DNA from: Thiomonas sp.
GTDB lineage: Bacteria; Pseudomonadota; Gammaproteobacteria; Burkholderiales; Burkholderiaceae
Direction: 5' to 3'
Assembly (NCBI GenBank): GCA_027443745.1
Contig: DAIAZB010000095.1
Coordinates: forward strand, 1 to 7,979
DNA length: 7,979 nt
Position 1 is the stretch's first letter. Each line of letters opens with the position of its first letter. A program made the translations under genes and the position numbers. This document shows positions 1-7,047 of the stretch, piece by piece. Below the pieces are notes generated by a model. It had not been told where the DNA came from, ran no database searches, and saw only the letters and a list, made by a program, of their open reading frames with translations.

Positions 1-756
1 CTCGGGCCATTGGCTGCCATCGGCTTGCTCTGGTGGCTGCACGACCGGCTGCGCTTGCTGTTGTGGTTCGGTGTGTTGCCGGCGGTGGTGGCCGTGGGCA
101 TTCTCGTATTCGGGGTGCGTGAACCGGCCAACTTAGGCGCGCGCGCTGCTGCCCCCCGCAGTCGACATCCGGGTGCGGACAGGGCATCGCGCTGGGCCGT
201 GGCACGCAGCCTGCCGCGCCCTTACTGGGGCGTGGTGGGCCTGGCCGGCGTCTTCACCCTGGCCCGTTTGTCCGAGGCCTTTCTGGTGCTGCGGGGACAG
301 GAGCAAGGGGTGCCCTTGTTGTGGATACCGCTCGTCACGCTGCTGTTCAGCCTGGTGTATGCAGCAAGCGCCTATCCTGCCGGTGTGTTGGCGCAGCGCT
401 ACGGCCGGCGCGTGGTGCTGATGTCGGGCATGGGGATGTTGTGTGCATCCATGGTGTTGCTGGCGTTACCTGGCATGCCTGCACTCTGGCTGGGCGTGGC
501 GTTGTACGGACTGCACCTGGGGCTCACGCAGGGGGTGTTCGCAGCGGCCGTGGCGGCCACCGCGCCGCAGGCCCTGCGCGCTACGGCGTTCGGGGTTTAT
601 TACCTCACCGCCGGTTTGCTGCAATTGCTTGCCGGTTTTGGCGCCGGTTGGCTATGGCAGGCCTTCGGCGCACCCTACGCCTTCGGCGCCGGAGCTGTGC
701 TGTCGGCAGGGGCCTTGATGCTGGCCACATGGCAGAGCAGGGCGCGCTTCGGCTGA
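1..756 (+). CDS. MFS transporter, C-terminal part (5' end outside window)
   Basis: The reading frame is open from the first base and ends with TGA at 754-756, giving 251 visible residues. The protein is very hydrophobic, with about seven likely membrane-spanning stretches: roughly visible residues 3-11, 18-37, 76-95, 104-122, 138-156, 161-186 and 195-218, plus a last one near 226-243. An arginine- and alanine-rich loop at about 41-73 looks like the central cytoplasmic loop of a 12-helix major facilitator. Residues 126-137 (PAGVLAQRYGRR) match the family's motif A (G-x-L-A-x-R-x-G-R-R), here in its second-half copy between helices 8 and 9. The stretch GLHLGLTQGVFAAAVA followed by LRATAFGVYY is typical of drug/metabolite-efflux-like MFS_1 proteins. 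Substrate cannot be told from sequence. It ends 102 bases before the oxidoreductase gene on the same strand, so co-transcription is possible, but a plausible separate promoter lies between them. The TTG at position 10 is not taken as a start. Confidence 0.9.
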   Translation, partial: LGPLAAIGLLWWLHDRLRLLLWFGVLPAVVAVGILVFGVREPANLGARAAAPRSRHPGADRASRWAVARSLPRPYWGVVGLAGVFTLARLSEAFLVLRGQEQGVPLLWIPLVTLLFSLVYAASAYPAGVLAQRYGRRVVLMSGMGMLCASMVLLALPGMPALWLGVALYGLHLGLTQGVFAAAVAATAPQALRATAFGVYYLTAGLLQLLAGFGAGWLWQAFGAPYAFGAGAVLSAGALMLATWQSRARFG

Positions 757-766
757 AGCGTCCGGA

Positions 767-795
767 TGCAAGCTTGAGTGGGGTCTGCAAGCTTG
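767..795. repeat. Two direct copies of TGCAAGCTTG
   Basis: The 10-mer TGCAAGCTTG occurs at 767-776 and again at 786-795, 19 bases apart start to start. Each copy contains the perfect 8-base palindrome CAAGCTTG. The pair lies between the transporter stop and the oxidoreductase start, overlapping and just upstream of the predicted -35 region. It could be a tandem binding site for a dimeric regulator. No regulator is visible nearby and the role is inferred only from position. Confidence 0.4.
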
Positions 796-813
796 CCGCC
801 GAATCGGCACAAT
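785..813 (+). promoter_or_regulatory. Putative promoter of the quinone oxidoreductase gene
   Basis: A candidate -10 hexamer CACAAT at 808-813 has a weak -35-like hexamer CTGCAA at 785-790, spaced by 17 bases. CACAAT matches four of six consensus positions (TATAAT) and CTGCAA three of six (TTGACA). Transcription would start near 820, giving a leader of about 39 bases. The call rests on hexamers and position only and is tentative. Confidence 0.35.
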
Positions 814-820
814 GCGGTTT

Positions 821-832
821 GGTTTGCAAACC
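821..832. promoter_or_regulatory. Perfect 12-base palindrome GGTTTGCAAACC, possible operator
   Basis: GGTTTGCAAACC reads the same on both strands with no mismatch. Its centre lies 32 bases upstream of the oxidoreductase ATG and falls at the expected transcription start. That is where a repressor operator is often found. I do not recognise it as the site of a named regulator, so binding is inferred from symmetry and placement. Confidence 0.4.
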
Positions 833-858
833 CATCAAAACCATGTCCGGAGACCATC

Positions 859-1839
859 ATGACCACGACCCACGCCATTCGCATCGATCGCGCCGGCGGC
901 CCTGAAGTCCTGCAATGGCAGGAGTTGAAGCTGGGCAGTCCCGGACCTGGTGAAGTTCGTGTGCGCCACGGCGCCGTTGGCGTGAATTTCATCGATGTCT
1001 ACCACCGCACCGGTCTTTATCCGTTGCAGTTCCCTGCCGGGCTCGGCCTGGAGGCGGCGGGAACCGTGGAGGCCGTGGGCGAGGGCGTCACCAGCTTCGT
1101 ACCCGGCGACCGCGTGGCTTACAGCAATGGCCCGACCGGGGCCTACGCGCAGGCGCGGGTCATGCCGGCACGGGTGCTGGTGAAGCTGCCGGAAGCGATT
1201 GGTTTCGATACCGCCGCCGCGATGATGCTCAAGGGCTTGACCGCCCAGTTCCTGCTGCGCCGTACTCGCAAGTTGCAGGCCGGCGATGTCGCCCTGTTCC
1301 ACGCTGCCGCCGGCGGCGTCGGTCTGATCGCCGGGCAATGGGCGCGGGCGTTGGGCGTGCAACTCATCGGCACCGCCGGCAGCGACGAAAAGTGCCGGCT
1401 GGCGCTGCAAAACGGCTACGCCCATTGCATCAACTACCGCACGGACGACCTGGTGTCGCGCGTCAAGGAACTGACTGGCGGCAAGGGTGTTGCGGTGGTG
1501 TACGACTCGGTCGGCCGTGATACCTGGGAGCGCTCGCTCGCCTGCCTGCAGCCCTTCGGCCTGATGGTCAGCTTCGGCAATGCCTCCGGGCCGGTGCCGC
1601 CGGTGACCCTGACGGACCTGGCGGCCAAGGGCTCGCTGTACGTCACGCGGCCGACCTTGATGACCCACATCGCCGACCGCGGCACGCTGGAACAGATGGC
1701 CGCTGAATTGTTCGCCGTGGTCGGCTCGGGTCAGGTCAAACCGCTCATCGGCCAGCGCTTCGCCTTGCGCGATGCGGCGCAGGCGCACATTGCGCTGGAA
1801 AGCCGCGCCACCACCGGCAGCATCGTGCTCGAGCCCTGA
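859..1839 (+). CDS. qor: NADPH:quinone oxidoreductase, zinc-independent MDR family
   Basis: This 326-residue protein matches the usual length of QOR (327 residues in E. coli). Such enzymes reduce quinones in the cytosol with NADPH. The N-terminal GroES-like domain covers roughly 1-120, with the family motif NFIDVYHRTGLYP at 43-55 and GLGLEAAG at 61-68. The nucleotide-binding Rossmann domain follows, with the loop AAAGGVG at 149-155 (family form AxxGGVG) and KGLTAQFLL at 125-133. The C-terminal end ATTGSIVLEP also fits. The cysteine/histidine zinc ligands of alcohol dehydrogenases are not seen, as expected for this subgroup. The start at 859 was chosen because GGAGA (849-853) lies five bases upstream and the protein then begins at the family N-terminus. 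The frame can be extended to 778, but those 27 codons would run through the promoter-like region. The stop faces the lspA stop 36 bases away. The physiological substrate could be another enone or quinone. Confidence 0.93.
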   Translation: MTTTHAIRIDRAGGPEVLQWQELKLGSPGPGEVRVRHGAVGVNFIDVYHRTGLYPLQFPAGLGLEAAGTVEAVGEGVTSFVPGDRVAYSNGPTGAYAQARVMPARVLVKLPEAIGFDTAAAMMLKGLTAQFLLRRTRKLQAGDVALFHAAAGGVGLIAGQWARALGVQLIGTAGSDEKCRLALQNGYAHCINYRTDDLVSRVKELTGGKGVAVVYDSVGRDTWERSLACLQPFGLMVSFGNASGPVPPVTLTDLAAKGSLYVTRPTLMTHIADRGTLEQMAAELFAVVGSGQVKPLIGQRFALRDAAQAHIALESRATTGSIVLEP

Positions 1840-1856
1840 GCGCACGGGCGGTGCGT
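1840..1856. other. Short GC-rich hairpin between convergent genes
   Basis: CGCAC at 1841-1845 pairs with GTGCG at 1851-1855 around a five-base loop, with one extra wobble pair outside. It occupies part of the 36 bases between the convergent stops of qor and lspA. There is no T-tract on either strand, so it is not a standard intrinsic terminator. It may only reflect high GC content. Confidence 0.2.
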
Positions 1857-1875
1857 GCGAAAGACGTCGCAGGGC

Positions 1876-2415
1876 TCAGCGCGCTTCGCCCTTGCGATGG
1901 CGTGCCTGGCGCCATTCGTCCAGCAAGAGCAGGACGGCGCCGACGAAGATCGAGCTGTCGGCGAGGTTGAAGGCGGGCCAGTGCCATTGACGGCCACCGA
2001 TGGTGGCGTAGAAATCGAGAAAATCGGTGACATGGCCCCAGACCAGCCGGTCGGTGACGTTTCCCAGGGCGCCGCCGAGAATCAACGCCAGCGCAAGGCT
2101 GAACAGCGTCTTGCCGCGATGCCGGAACAGCAACCAGACGATGAGTGCGGATGCCCCCAGGCCAAGAGCGGTGAACAGCCAGCGCTGCCAGCCCGCGGCA
2201 GCGGCGAGGAAGGAAAACGCGGCGCCCGGGTTCTCGATGTGCACCAGGTTGAAAAAACCGGTGATGGGACGGCTGGCGTCTAGCGGCAGATCCTGCGTGA
2301 TCAACCATTTGCTGAGCTGATCCAGCGCCACGACCAAGGTCGCCGTGAGCAACCAGGGCCAGACATTGGGGCGTGCGTTGGGCGCGGGTCTGGGCGTCGA
2401 GTCGGATGTAGGCAT
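1876..2415 (-). CDS. lspA: Lipoprotein signal peptidase (signal peptidase II)
   Basis: LspA is the inner-membrane aspartic protease that removes the signal peptide from prolipoproteins after diacylglyceryl modification. The 179-residue protein has four likely membrane helices, at about 19-40, 72-97, 102-118 and 152-166. All family signatures are present: D32 and K36 in [14 protein letters not shown] at 61-68, the GNVTDR motif with catalytic D122, and FNLADSS at 149-155 with catalytic D153. The first 18 residues form a polar, proline-rich tail that is somewhat longer than in E. coli (164 residues in total). The start is the only usable start codon found upstream of the first helix. No clear Shine-Dalgarno precedes it; the bases just upstream are pyrimidine-rich. 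It lies 99 bases downstream of ileS on the same strand and is probably the last gene of a ribF-ileS-lspA unit, because the next gene converges on it. Confidence 0.97.
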   Translation of the reverse strand: MPTSDSTPRPAPNARPNVWPWLLTATLVVALDQLSKWLITQDLPLDASRPITGFFNLVHIENPGAAFSFLAAAAGWQRWLFTALGLGASALIVWLLFRHRGKTLFSLALALILGGALGNVTDRLVWGHVTDFLDFYATIGGRQWHWPAFNLADSSIFVGAVLLLLDEWRQARHRKGEAR

Positions 2416-2514
2416 GTGGCGGGACTGGTTGATGGGTGGGTTGGCGCGGGATGCGCGTGGTGCCGTGCTGTTCGCGTCGTGGTGCGCGGCGCGCTGTCAG
2501 ATTCCAGCCATGCC

Positions 2515-5376
2515 TTAGGCAAACCGGCGCGCTTCGCCAGGCCCCTGTAGATTGCCCACGCAACGTGGGCACAGCCCGGGGTGGCGGAGGTCGGCACCAA
2601 CATCGGTTTCCCAATGCCAGCAGCGTTCGCATTTGCTGGCCCCGGCGGCATCGGCAGCCATCACCCACACGGCCAGTTCGCCGCCCTGCTGCAGCCGTGC
2701 CTGCGAGGTGATGAAGGCGAACTTGAGTTCATCTTGCAAGCTGGCAAGCATGGCGTGGTCGGGTCCGGGCGCCGTGAGGTCTACCCAGGCCTGCAGCGAT
2801 GAGCCGAGCTTGCCTTCGCTACGCACAGCTTCCACGGCGCGGTTGACCTCGTCGCGCACCACGCGTACGCGTGCCCATTTGGTCAGCAATGCGGCAGCAT
2901 CAGCCGGCTCCGGCAGGGTGTGATAAGTCTCGACGAAGATGCTGCCGGTTTCGGCGGCACGGACCGGAGCGATGTGGCGCCAGGCTTCTTCCGCGGTGAA
3001 GCTGAGGAAGGGGGCAATCCAGCGCAGCATGGCATGGGTGATGTGCCACAGCGCGGTTTGTGCACTGCGCCGCGGCAAGCCTCGCGCTGGCGTGGTGTAA
3101 AGCCTGTCCTTGAGCACGTCGAGATAGAAACCGCCCAGGTCTTCGGAGCAGAAGATGAGCAGCTTGGCGACGATCGGATGGAATTCGTAGACCTCACAAT
3201 GCTGCAGCACCGTGGCCTGGAATTCGCCGGCTCGGGCCAGCGCCCAGCGGTCGATCTCCAGCATCTGCTCCAGCGGAACGGCCTGGCTGGCGAAATCGAA
3301 ATCGGCCACGTTGGCGAGCAGGAAGCGCAGGGTGTTGCGCACGCGGCGGTAGCTGTCGACCACGCGAGCGAGGATCTTGTCGTCGCCGGCGATGTCGCCT
3401 GAGTAGTCGCTGGAGGCCACCCACAGGCGGATGATTTCCGCGCCGAGCTTCTTGCTGGTTTCCAGCGGATCCACGCCGTTGCCCAGCGACTTGCTCATCT
3501 TGCGGCCCTGGCTGTCGACGGTGAAGCCGTGGGTCAGCAGGCTCTTGTAGGGCGCGCGTCCTTCCAGCGCGCAGGCCAGTAGCAACGAGCTGTGGAACCA
3601 GCCGCGGTGCTGGTCATGGCCTTCCAGGTAGAGATCGGCTTCGGGGCCGGTTTCGTGATGGGCCTCGGGGTGGGTGCCGCGCAGGACGTGAAAAAAGGTC
3701 GAGCCCGAGTCGAACCACACTTCGAGAATGTCGCTGCTCTTGATGTAGTGCGGCGCGTCGCCGGGGCCGAGGATGTCCTCGGCCGTGACCCGGCTCCAGG
3801 CCTCGATGCCACCCTGCTCGACCAGATCCGCCGCCTGGTCGAGGATGTCCATGGTGCGCGGGTGCAACTCGCCCGTGTCCTTGTGCAGGAAGAAGGGCAG
3901 CGGCACGCCCCAGGCGCGCTGGCGCGAGATGCACCAGTCGGGACGGTTGGTGATCATGTCGCGCAGCCGGGCGCGCCCGTTCTCGGGATAGAAGCCGGTG
4001 TGGTCGATGGCATGCAGCGCCATCTGCCGCAGGGTCTTGGGCGCCTTGTCCTTGGTGAACACGCCTTCGCCTTCGTCCATGCGGATGAACCATTGGGCCG
4101 CGGCGCGGTAGATCACCGGACTCTTGTGGCGCCAGCAGTGCGGGTAGCTGTGCAGGATGTCCCGCGTCGCGAACAGCCTGCCGGCCTGGCGCAGGGCGTC
4201 GGTGACGACCGGCGCCGCCTTCCAGATCTGCATACCGCCGAACAAGGGCAGGTCGGTGGCGTACATTCCGTCGCCCTGGACGGGGTTGAGGATGTCCTCG
4301 ATGCGCATGCCGTGGGCGAGACAGGAGTTGAAGTCGTCCAGACCATAGGCGGGCGAGGAGTGCACGAGGCCGGTGCCGTCGTCGGCCGTGGCGTAGTCGG
4401 CGAGATATACCGGGCTGAGCCTGTCGTAGCCCGGGTCGATGGCTGCAAGCGGATGGCGGAAATCGATACCAGCCAGATTCTGCCCCTTGGTGGTGGCGAC
4501 GACGCGGCCCTCGAGACCGTAGCGCTGCAGGCAGTCCTGGACCCGCGCCGCGGCGAGCAGCAGCAGGCCGCGGGCGGTGTCGACCAGGCAGTAGTCGAGC
4601 TCCGGGTTGAGGTTGAGCGCCTGGTTGGCGGGCAGGGTCCAGGCCGTGGTGGTCCATATGACGGCAAAGGCGTCCTGGTTCAGCCCGGGCAGGCCGAACG
4701 CGGCGGCCAGCTTGGCGGGCTCGGCGCACAGGAAGCCGACGTCCAGGGTCTGCGACTTTTTGTCGGCGTACTCGATCTCGAACTCGGCCAGCGAGGAGTG
4801 GCAGTCGAAGCACCAGTGCACCGGCTTGAGTCCGCGGTAGACGAAGCCGCGCTCGATGACGCGCTTGAAGGCGCGGATCTCGCCGGCCTCGTTGGCCGGG
4901 TCCATGGTGCGATAGGGGTGGTCCCAGTCGCCGAGGATGCCCAGGCGCTTGAAATCCGCCATCTGCTGCACGATCTGCTCGGCGGCGTAGGCCCGGCTCT
5001 TGGCCTGCATGTCATCGCGGCTCAGGTTGCGGCCATATTTCTTCTCGATGGCGTTCTCGATCGGCAGGCCGTGACAGTCCCAGCCCGGGATGTACAGCGC
5101 GTCGAATCCGGCGAGCTGGCGCGACTTGGTGATCATGTCCTTGAGCACCTTGTTCACGGCGTGGCCCATGTGGATCTGGCCGTTGGCATAGGGCGGGCCG
5201 TCGTGCAGGATGAATTTCGGCCGTCCGACGCGCGCCGCGCGCAGGCGCTGGTACACGCCCTCGCGCTCCCACTGCGCAATCCAGCCCGGTTCGCGCTTGG
5301 GCAGGTCGCCGCGCATCGGAAACGGCGTCTCCGGCAAGTTGAGCGTGGCAAGGTTATCGGGTTTGGAGTCGGTCAT
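2515..5376 (-). CDS. ileS: Isoleucyl-tRNA synthetase
   Basis: IleRS joins isoleucine to tRNA-Ile in the cytoplasm and edits mischarged valine. The 953-residue class I enzyme is close to the E. coli length (938). Landmarks in order: [12 protein letters not shown] with the HIGH signature at 69-72; the editing (CP1) domain with [11 protein letters not shown] from 241 and [15 protein letters not shown] with H339 and D348; [10 protein letters not shown] around 481; GSDQHRGW-type sequence (here [10 protein letters not shown]); KMSKS at 626-630; an anticodon-binding helical domain; and a C-terminal zinc site with C916, C919, C936 and C939. The ATG at 5376 was chosen because the protein then starts [25 protein letters not shown], the usual family N-terminus. 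A GTG at 5469 would add 31 arginine/proline-rich residues with no family match. No good Shine-Dalgarno precedes either start. The gene follows ribF by 96 bases and precedes lspA by 99 bases. Confidence 0.98.
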   Translation of the reverse strand: MTDSKPDNLATLNLPETPFPMRGDLPKREPGWIAQWEREGVYQRLRAARVGRPKFILHDGPPYANGQIHMGHAVNKVLKDMITKSRQLAGFDALYIPGWDCHGLPIENAIEKKYGRNLSRDDMQAKSRAYAAEQIVQQMADFKRLGILGDWDHPYRTMDPANEAGEIRAFKRVIERGFVYRGLKPVHWCFDCHSSLAEFEIEYADKKSQTLDVGFLCAEPAKLAAAFGLPGLNQDAFAVIWTTTAWTLPANQALNLNPELDYCLVDTARGLLLLAAARVQDCLQRYGLEGRVVATTKGQNLAGIDFRHPLAAIDPGYDRLSPVYLADYATADDGTGLVHSSPAYGLDDFNSCLAHGMRIEDILNPVQGDGMYATDLPLFGGMQIWKAAPVVTDALRQAGRLFATRDILHSYPHCWRHKSPVIYRAAAQWFIRMDEGEGVFTKDKAPKTLRQMALHAIDHTGFYPENGRARLRDMITNRPDWCISRQRAWGVPLPFFLHKDTGELHPRTMDILDQAADLVEQGGIEAWSRVTAEDILGPGDAPHYIKSSDILEVWFDSGSTFFHVLRGTHPEAHHETGPEADLYLEGHDQHRGWFHSSLLLACALEGRAPYKSLLTHGFTVDSQGRKMSKSLGNGVDPLETSKKLGAEIIRLWVASSDYSGDIAGDDKILARVVDSYRRVRNTLRFLLANVADFDFASQAVPLEQMLEIDRWALARAGEFQATVLQHCEVYEFHPIVAKLLIFCSEDLGGFYLDVLKDRLYTTPARGLPRRSAQTALWHITHAMLRWIAPFLSFTAEEAWRHIAPVRAAETGSIFVETYHTLPEPADAAALLTKWARVRVVRDEVNRAVEAVRSEGKLGSSLQAWVDLTAPGPDHAMLASLQDELKFAFITSQARLQQGGELAVWVMAADAAGASKCERCWHWETDVGADLRHPGLCPRCVGNLQGPGEARRFA

Positions 5377-5472
5377 GGTGCGAGCGGGGCGCGGAGAACG
5401 CGCGGGCGGAAAAGATGGGGTGCGAGGCCGCAACAGGGTCGCGGGCTTGCGACGCGATAGCCTGGACACACT

Positions 5473-6444
5473 TCAAATTCGGGATGTGCTGTCGTGGCGG
5501 CGTGCGAGGGCGGACCAAGCGCGTGCCTGTTGCACGTCGGTGGCAATGGCCGCGCTCAGGGCTTGCAACGAGTCATAGCGCGCCTCATTGCGCAGTTTGT
5601 GCAGCAATTCCACCCGAACGAGTTTACCGTAGGCATCTCCCGCCCAATCGAGCACATAGGTCTCCAGCAGCACCCGGCCCGAGTCGTCCACCGTGGGGCG
5701 CAACCCCAGGCTGGCCACGCCATCCAGTGCTTGTTCGGACAAGCCATGCACGCGCACCACGAAAATGCCGTTTGCGGCGGGGCGGGCATGCGCGAGGCGC
5801 AGATTCAGCGTCGGAAAGCCCAGTGTGCGTCCGAGCTTGCGCCCATGCTGCACATGGCCGGAAATGGCGTATGGCCTGTCGAGGAGACGCGCGGCAAGGT
5901 CCATGTCGCCGTTGGCCAGAGCCTGCCTCACGGCGGAACTGGAAACGCGCTGTCCATGCACTTCATAGGCGTTGAGGCGGGCCACGTCGAATCCCAGCAG
6001 CATGCCTTGTGCATCCAGCAAGTCGTAGTCGCCAAGGCGCTTGGCGCCGAAACGAAAGTCGTCGCCAACCAGCACATAGCGCGCTTGCAAGCCGTCGAGC
6101 AGCACCGCTTGGATGAAGTCCTGGGCCGAGAAGGCTGCAAGCCGCTGATCGAAACGCAGCACCACCACGCGGTCCACGCCGCAGCGCTCCAACTCGACGA
6201 GTTTGTCGCGCAGGCTGGCCACGCGAGTTGGAGCCAGCTCAGGTTTTCCCTGCAATCGGGCGAAGTAATCGCGGGGGTGGGGTTCGAAGGTCAGAACGCA
6301 TGCGGCAAGGTTGCGATGCCGCGCTTCACTGACCAACATCGCGAGCATGGCCTGATGCCCGCGATGGACGCCGTCGAAATTGCCGATACTGATGGCGCTC
6401 GGTGTTGCCAGTGCCGCATGATGAAAGCCGCGAAAAACCTGCAT
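5473..6444 (-). CDS. ribF: Bifunctional riboflavin kinase / FMN adenylyltransferase
   Basis: RibF makes FMN from riboflavin and then FAD from FMN, using ATP in both steps. The 323-residue protein is close to the E. coli length (313). The N-terminal FAD synthetase domain shows SIGNFDGVHRGHQ (19-31), the nucleotidyltransferase HxGH-like loop, then LTFEPHPRDYF (51-61), VGDDFRFG (126-133) and RVSSSAVRQAL (166-176). The C-terminal kinase domain shows GHVQHGRKLGRTLGFPTLN (196-214), with the PTxN metal/ATP site at 211-214, and ETYVLDW (261-267) with the likely catalytic glutamate E261, followed by YGK and LLHKLRNEARY. The start at 6444 gives the standard N-terminus MQVFRGF. The frame stays open 36 codons further to a TTG at 6552, but that extension lacks family similarity and overlaps the opposing cspA promoter. 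The Shine-Dalgarno is weak. It is the first gene of the probable ribF-ileS-lspA unit. Confidence 0.97.
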   Translation of the reverse strand: MQVFRGFHHAALATPSAISIGNFDGVHRGHQAMLAMLVSEARHRNLAACVLTFEPHPRDYFARLQGKPELAPTRVASLRDKLVELERCGVDRVVVLRFDQRLAAFSAQDFIQAVLLDGLQARYVLVGDDFRFGAKRLGDYDLLDAQGMLLGFDVARLNAYEVHGQRVSSSAVRQALANGDMDLAARLLDRPYAISGHVQHGRKLGRTLGFPTLNLRLAHARPAANGIFVVRVHGLSEQALDGVASLGLRPTVDDSGRVLLETYVLDWAGDAYGKLVRVELLHKLRNEARYDSLQALSAAIATDVQQARAWSALARRHDSTSRI

Positions 6445-6482
6445 GGATGGTGGTACTCGTCGAGACGGCGCAGGCCGGATGT

Positions 6483-6502
6483 GGCACCAGGGCAACGGTG
6501 CC
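6483..6502 (-). promoter_or_regulatory. Inverted repeat in the ribF upstream leader
   Basis: GGCACC at 6483-6488 and GGTGCC at 6497-6502 are perfect inverted copies around an eight-base spacer. They lie 39-58 bases upstream of the ribF start. An overlapping alternative pairs GGGCA (6490-6494) with TGCCC (6499-6503). It could form a hairpin in the ribF mRNA leader or act as a protein site. It does not look like an FMN riboswitch, which is far larger and multi-branched. No strong ribF promoter could be picked in this interval. Confidence 0.3.
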
Positions 6503-6546
6503 CAGATCAGTTGTTGGGGATTTGTGGTGCGCTTTGCACAATTCAC

Positions 6547-6573
6547 TTGCAAACGCGGCGTTCGGTGTATAGT
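6547..6573 (+). promoter_or_regulatory. Putative cspA promoter
   Basis: TTGCAA at 6547-6552 and TATAGT at 6568-6573 resemble sigma-70 -35 and -10 hexamers with a short 15-base spacer. TATAGT matches five of six consensus positions. Transcription starting near 6580 would give a leader of about 120 bases, in line with the long leaders known for cspA-type genes. TTTGCA (6533-6538) and TGCAAA (6548-6553) form an inverted repeat with a nine-base spacer overlapping the -35 element. The region is clearly more AT-rich than the genes around it. Confidence 0.45.
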
Positions 6574-6579
6574 AGGACT

Positions 6580-6699
6580 TGCAGTCGCTTCAAGACGGGT
6601 AGTTTCTACCTACAGTTAGGGTTCATGAGTTTCATTACACCGGCTGGGCTTGTTGAAGATTTGCATTCTTCTTAATGTTCAAGATTTGAAAGGATGATT
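6580..6699 (+). promoter_or_regulatory. Structured 5' leader of cspA with ribosome binding site
   Basis: This approximately 120-base non-coding stretch holds several small hairpins. GGTAG (6598-6602) pairs with CTACC (6606-6610) around TTT. A competing CCTA (6609-6612) pairs with TAGG (6617-6620). GAAGA (6655-6659) pairs with TCTTC (6667-6671) around TTTGCAT. A near-repeat, GTTGAAGATTTG at 6652-6663 and GTTCAAGATTTG at 6677-6688, differs at one base. The ribosome binding site AAGGA (6690-6694) lies five bases before the ATG at 6700. Mutually exclusive pairings would suit temperature-dependent control known for cspA leaders, but that is inferred from position and folding by eye. Confidence 0.4.
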
Positions 6700-6903
6700 A
6701 TGCCCACCGGCATCGTGAAATGGTTCAATGAAAGCAAGGGTTTTGGTTTTATCAAGCCCGACGAAGGCGGCGAAGATCTGTTCGCTCACTTCAGTGAGAT
6801 CCAATCCAAGGGTTTCCGTACCCTGCAAGAAAATCAGCGTGTGGAATTCACCGTGAAGGCTGGTCCCAAGGGCCCGCAAGCTTCGCAAATCCGCCCGATC
6901 TGA
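6700..6903 (+). CDS. cspA: Cold-shock domain protein, CspA family
   Basis: This 67-residue single-domain protein is the standard length for bacterial cold-shock proteins. These bind single-stranded RNA and DNA and act as RNA chaperones and antiterminators in the cytoplasm. The full five-strand cold-shock domain is present: GIVKWFN (4-10), the RNP1 motif KGFGFI (13-18), the RNP2 region DLFAHFS (26-32), then [13 protein letters not shown] (38-50) and [13 protein letters not shown] at the end. Key aromatic residues W8, F15, F17, F28, H30 and F31 are all kept. Two ATGs are possible, 6694 and 6700. The second is preferred because AAGGA overlaps the first and is well spaced from the second, and [10 protein letters not shown] fits the family. 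Paralogues are common, so the exact name and cold induction are uncertain. Divergent from ribF, with its own promoter and terminator, it is probably monocistronic. Confidence 0.96.
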   Translation: MPTGIVKWFNESKGFGFIKPDEGGEDLFAHFSEIQSKGFRTLQENQRVEFTVKAGPKGPQASQIRPI

Positions 6904-6906
6904 GAT

Positions 6907-6948
6907 CAGAATTTTCTGCTTGCGGCGCACAGCGAGCTGCACCTCGCT
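6907..6948 (+). other. Structured 3' untranslated region of cspA
   Basis: Between the cspA stop and its terminator lie two inverted repeats. CAGAA (6907-6911) faces TTCTG (6914-6918), and AGCGAG (6931-6936) faces CTCGCT (6943-6948) around a six-base loop. With the terminator at 6966-6994 this makes three consecutive hairpins within 90 bases. It could simply protect the mRNA end. It could also be the body of a 3'-UTR-derived small RNA, but no separate promoter is evident. Confidence 0.3.
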
Positions 6949-6965
6949 CTGTCGCCCAAGCTCTG

Positions 6966-6994
6966 AAAAACCGGCTCCTTGAGCCGGTTTTTTT
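6966..6994 (+). terminator. Rho-independent terminator after cspA
   Basis: CCGGCTC (6971-6977) pairs perfectly with GAGCCGG (6981-6987) around a three-base CTT loop, followed by seven T. Five A before the stem (6966-6970) extend the pairing into the T-tract and give the minus strand a shorter T-tract, so weak action in the other direction is possible. It lies 62 bases after the cspA stop. It is a textbook intrinsic terminator. Confidence 0.93.
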
Positions 6995-7047
6995 ATGATC
7001 GCACGGCTCGGTTTGCCCGATTTGGTGCGGACGTCCTTGGAGTCAGC

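Noticed and set aside
835..1845. A 336-codon minus-strand open frame opposite qor
   Set aside because: It is fully antisense to qor, has low-complexity composition and no family motif; treated as a shadow.
2416..2514. Possible gene or signal in the ileS-lspA gap
   Set aside because: The 99 bases show no coding frame of their own, no clear promoter and no terminator; they look like a plain intra-operon spacer.
5438..5453. GTCGC/GCGAC inverted repeat in the ribF-ileS gap
   Set aside because: A five-base stem with a six-base loop and no T-tract is expected by chance in DNA this rich in GC, and nothing ties it to a function.
3592..5460. A 622-codon open frame on the plus strand opposite ileS
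   Set aside because: It lies entirely antisense to a well-supported ileS gene, its translation has no recognisable domain, and it is rich in V, G, R, A and Q as expected for a codon-bias shadow in GC-rich DNA.
5377..5469. Longer IleRS start at the GTG at 5469
   Set aside because: The added 31 residues are arginine/proline-rich without family similarity. The ATG at 5376 reproduces the usual IleRS N-terminus.
6445..6540. FMN riboswitch upstream of ribF
   Set aside because: Only a single small inverted repeat is present. The multi-branched conserved FMN aptamer of over 100 bases cannot be recognised.
6445..6552. Longer RibF start at the TTG at 6552
   Set aside because: The extra 36 residues lack family similarity and would overlap the opposing cspA promoter.
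5494..6675. A 393-codon plus-strand open frame opposite ribF running towards cspA
   Set aside because: It mirrors ribF over most of its length and then crosses the cspA promoter and leader. No domain or membrane pattern is recognisable.
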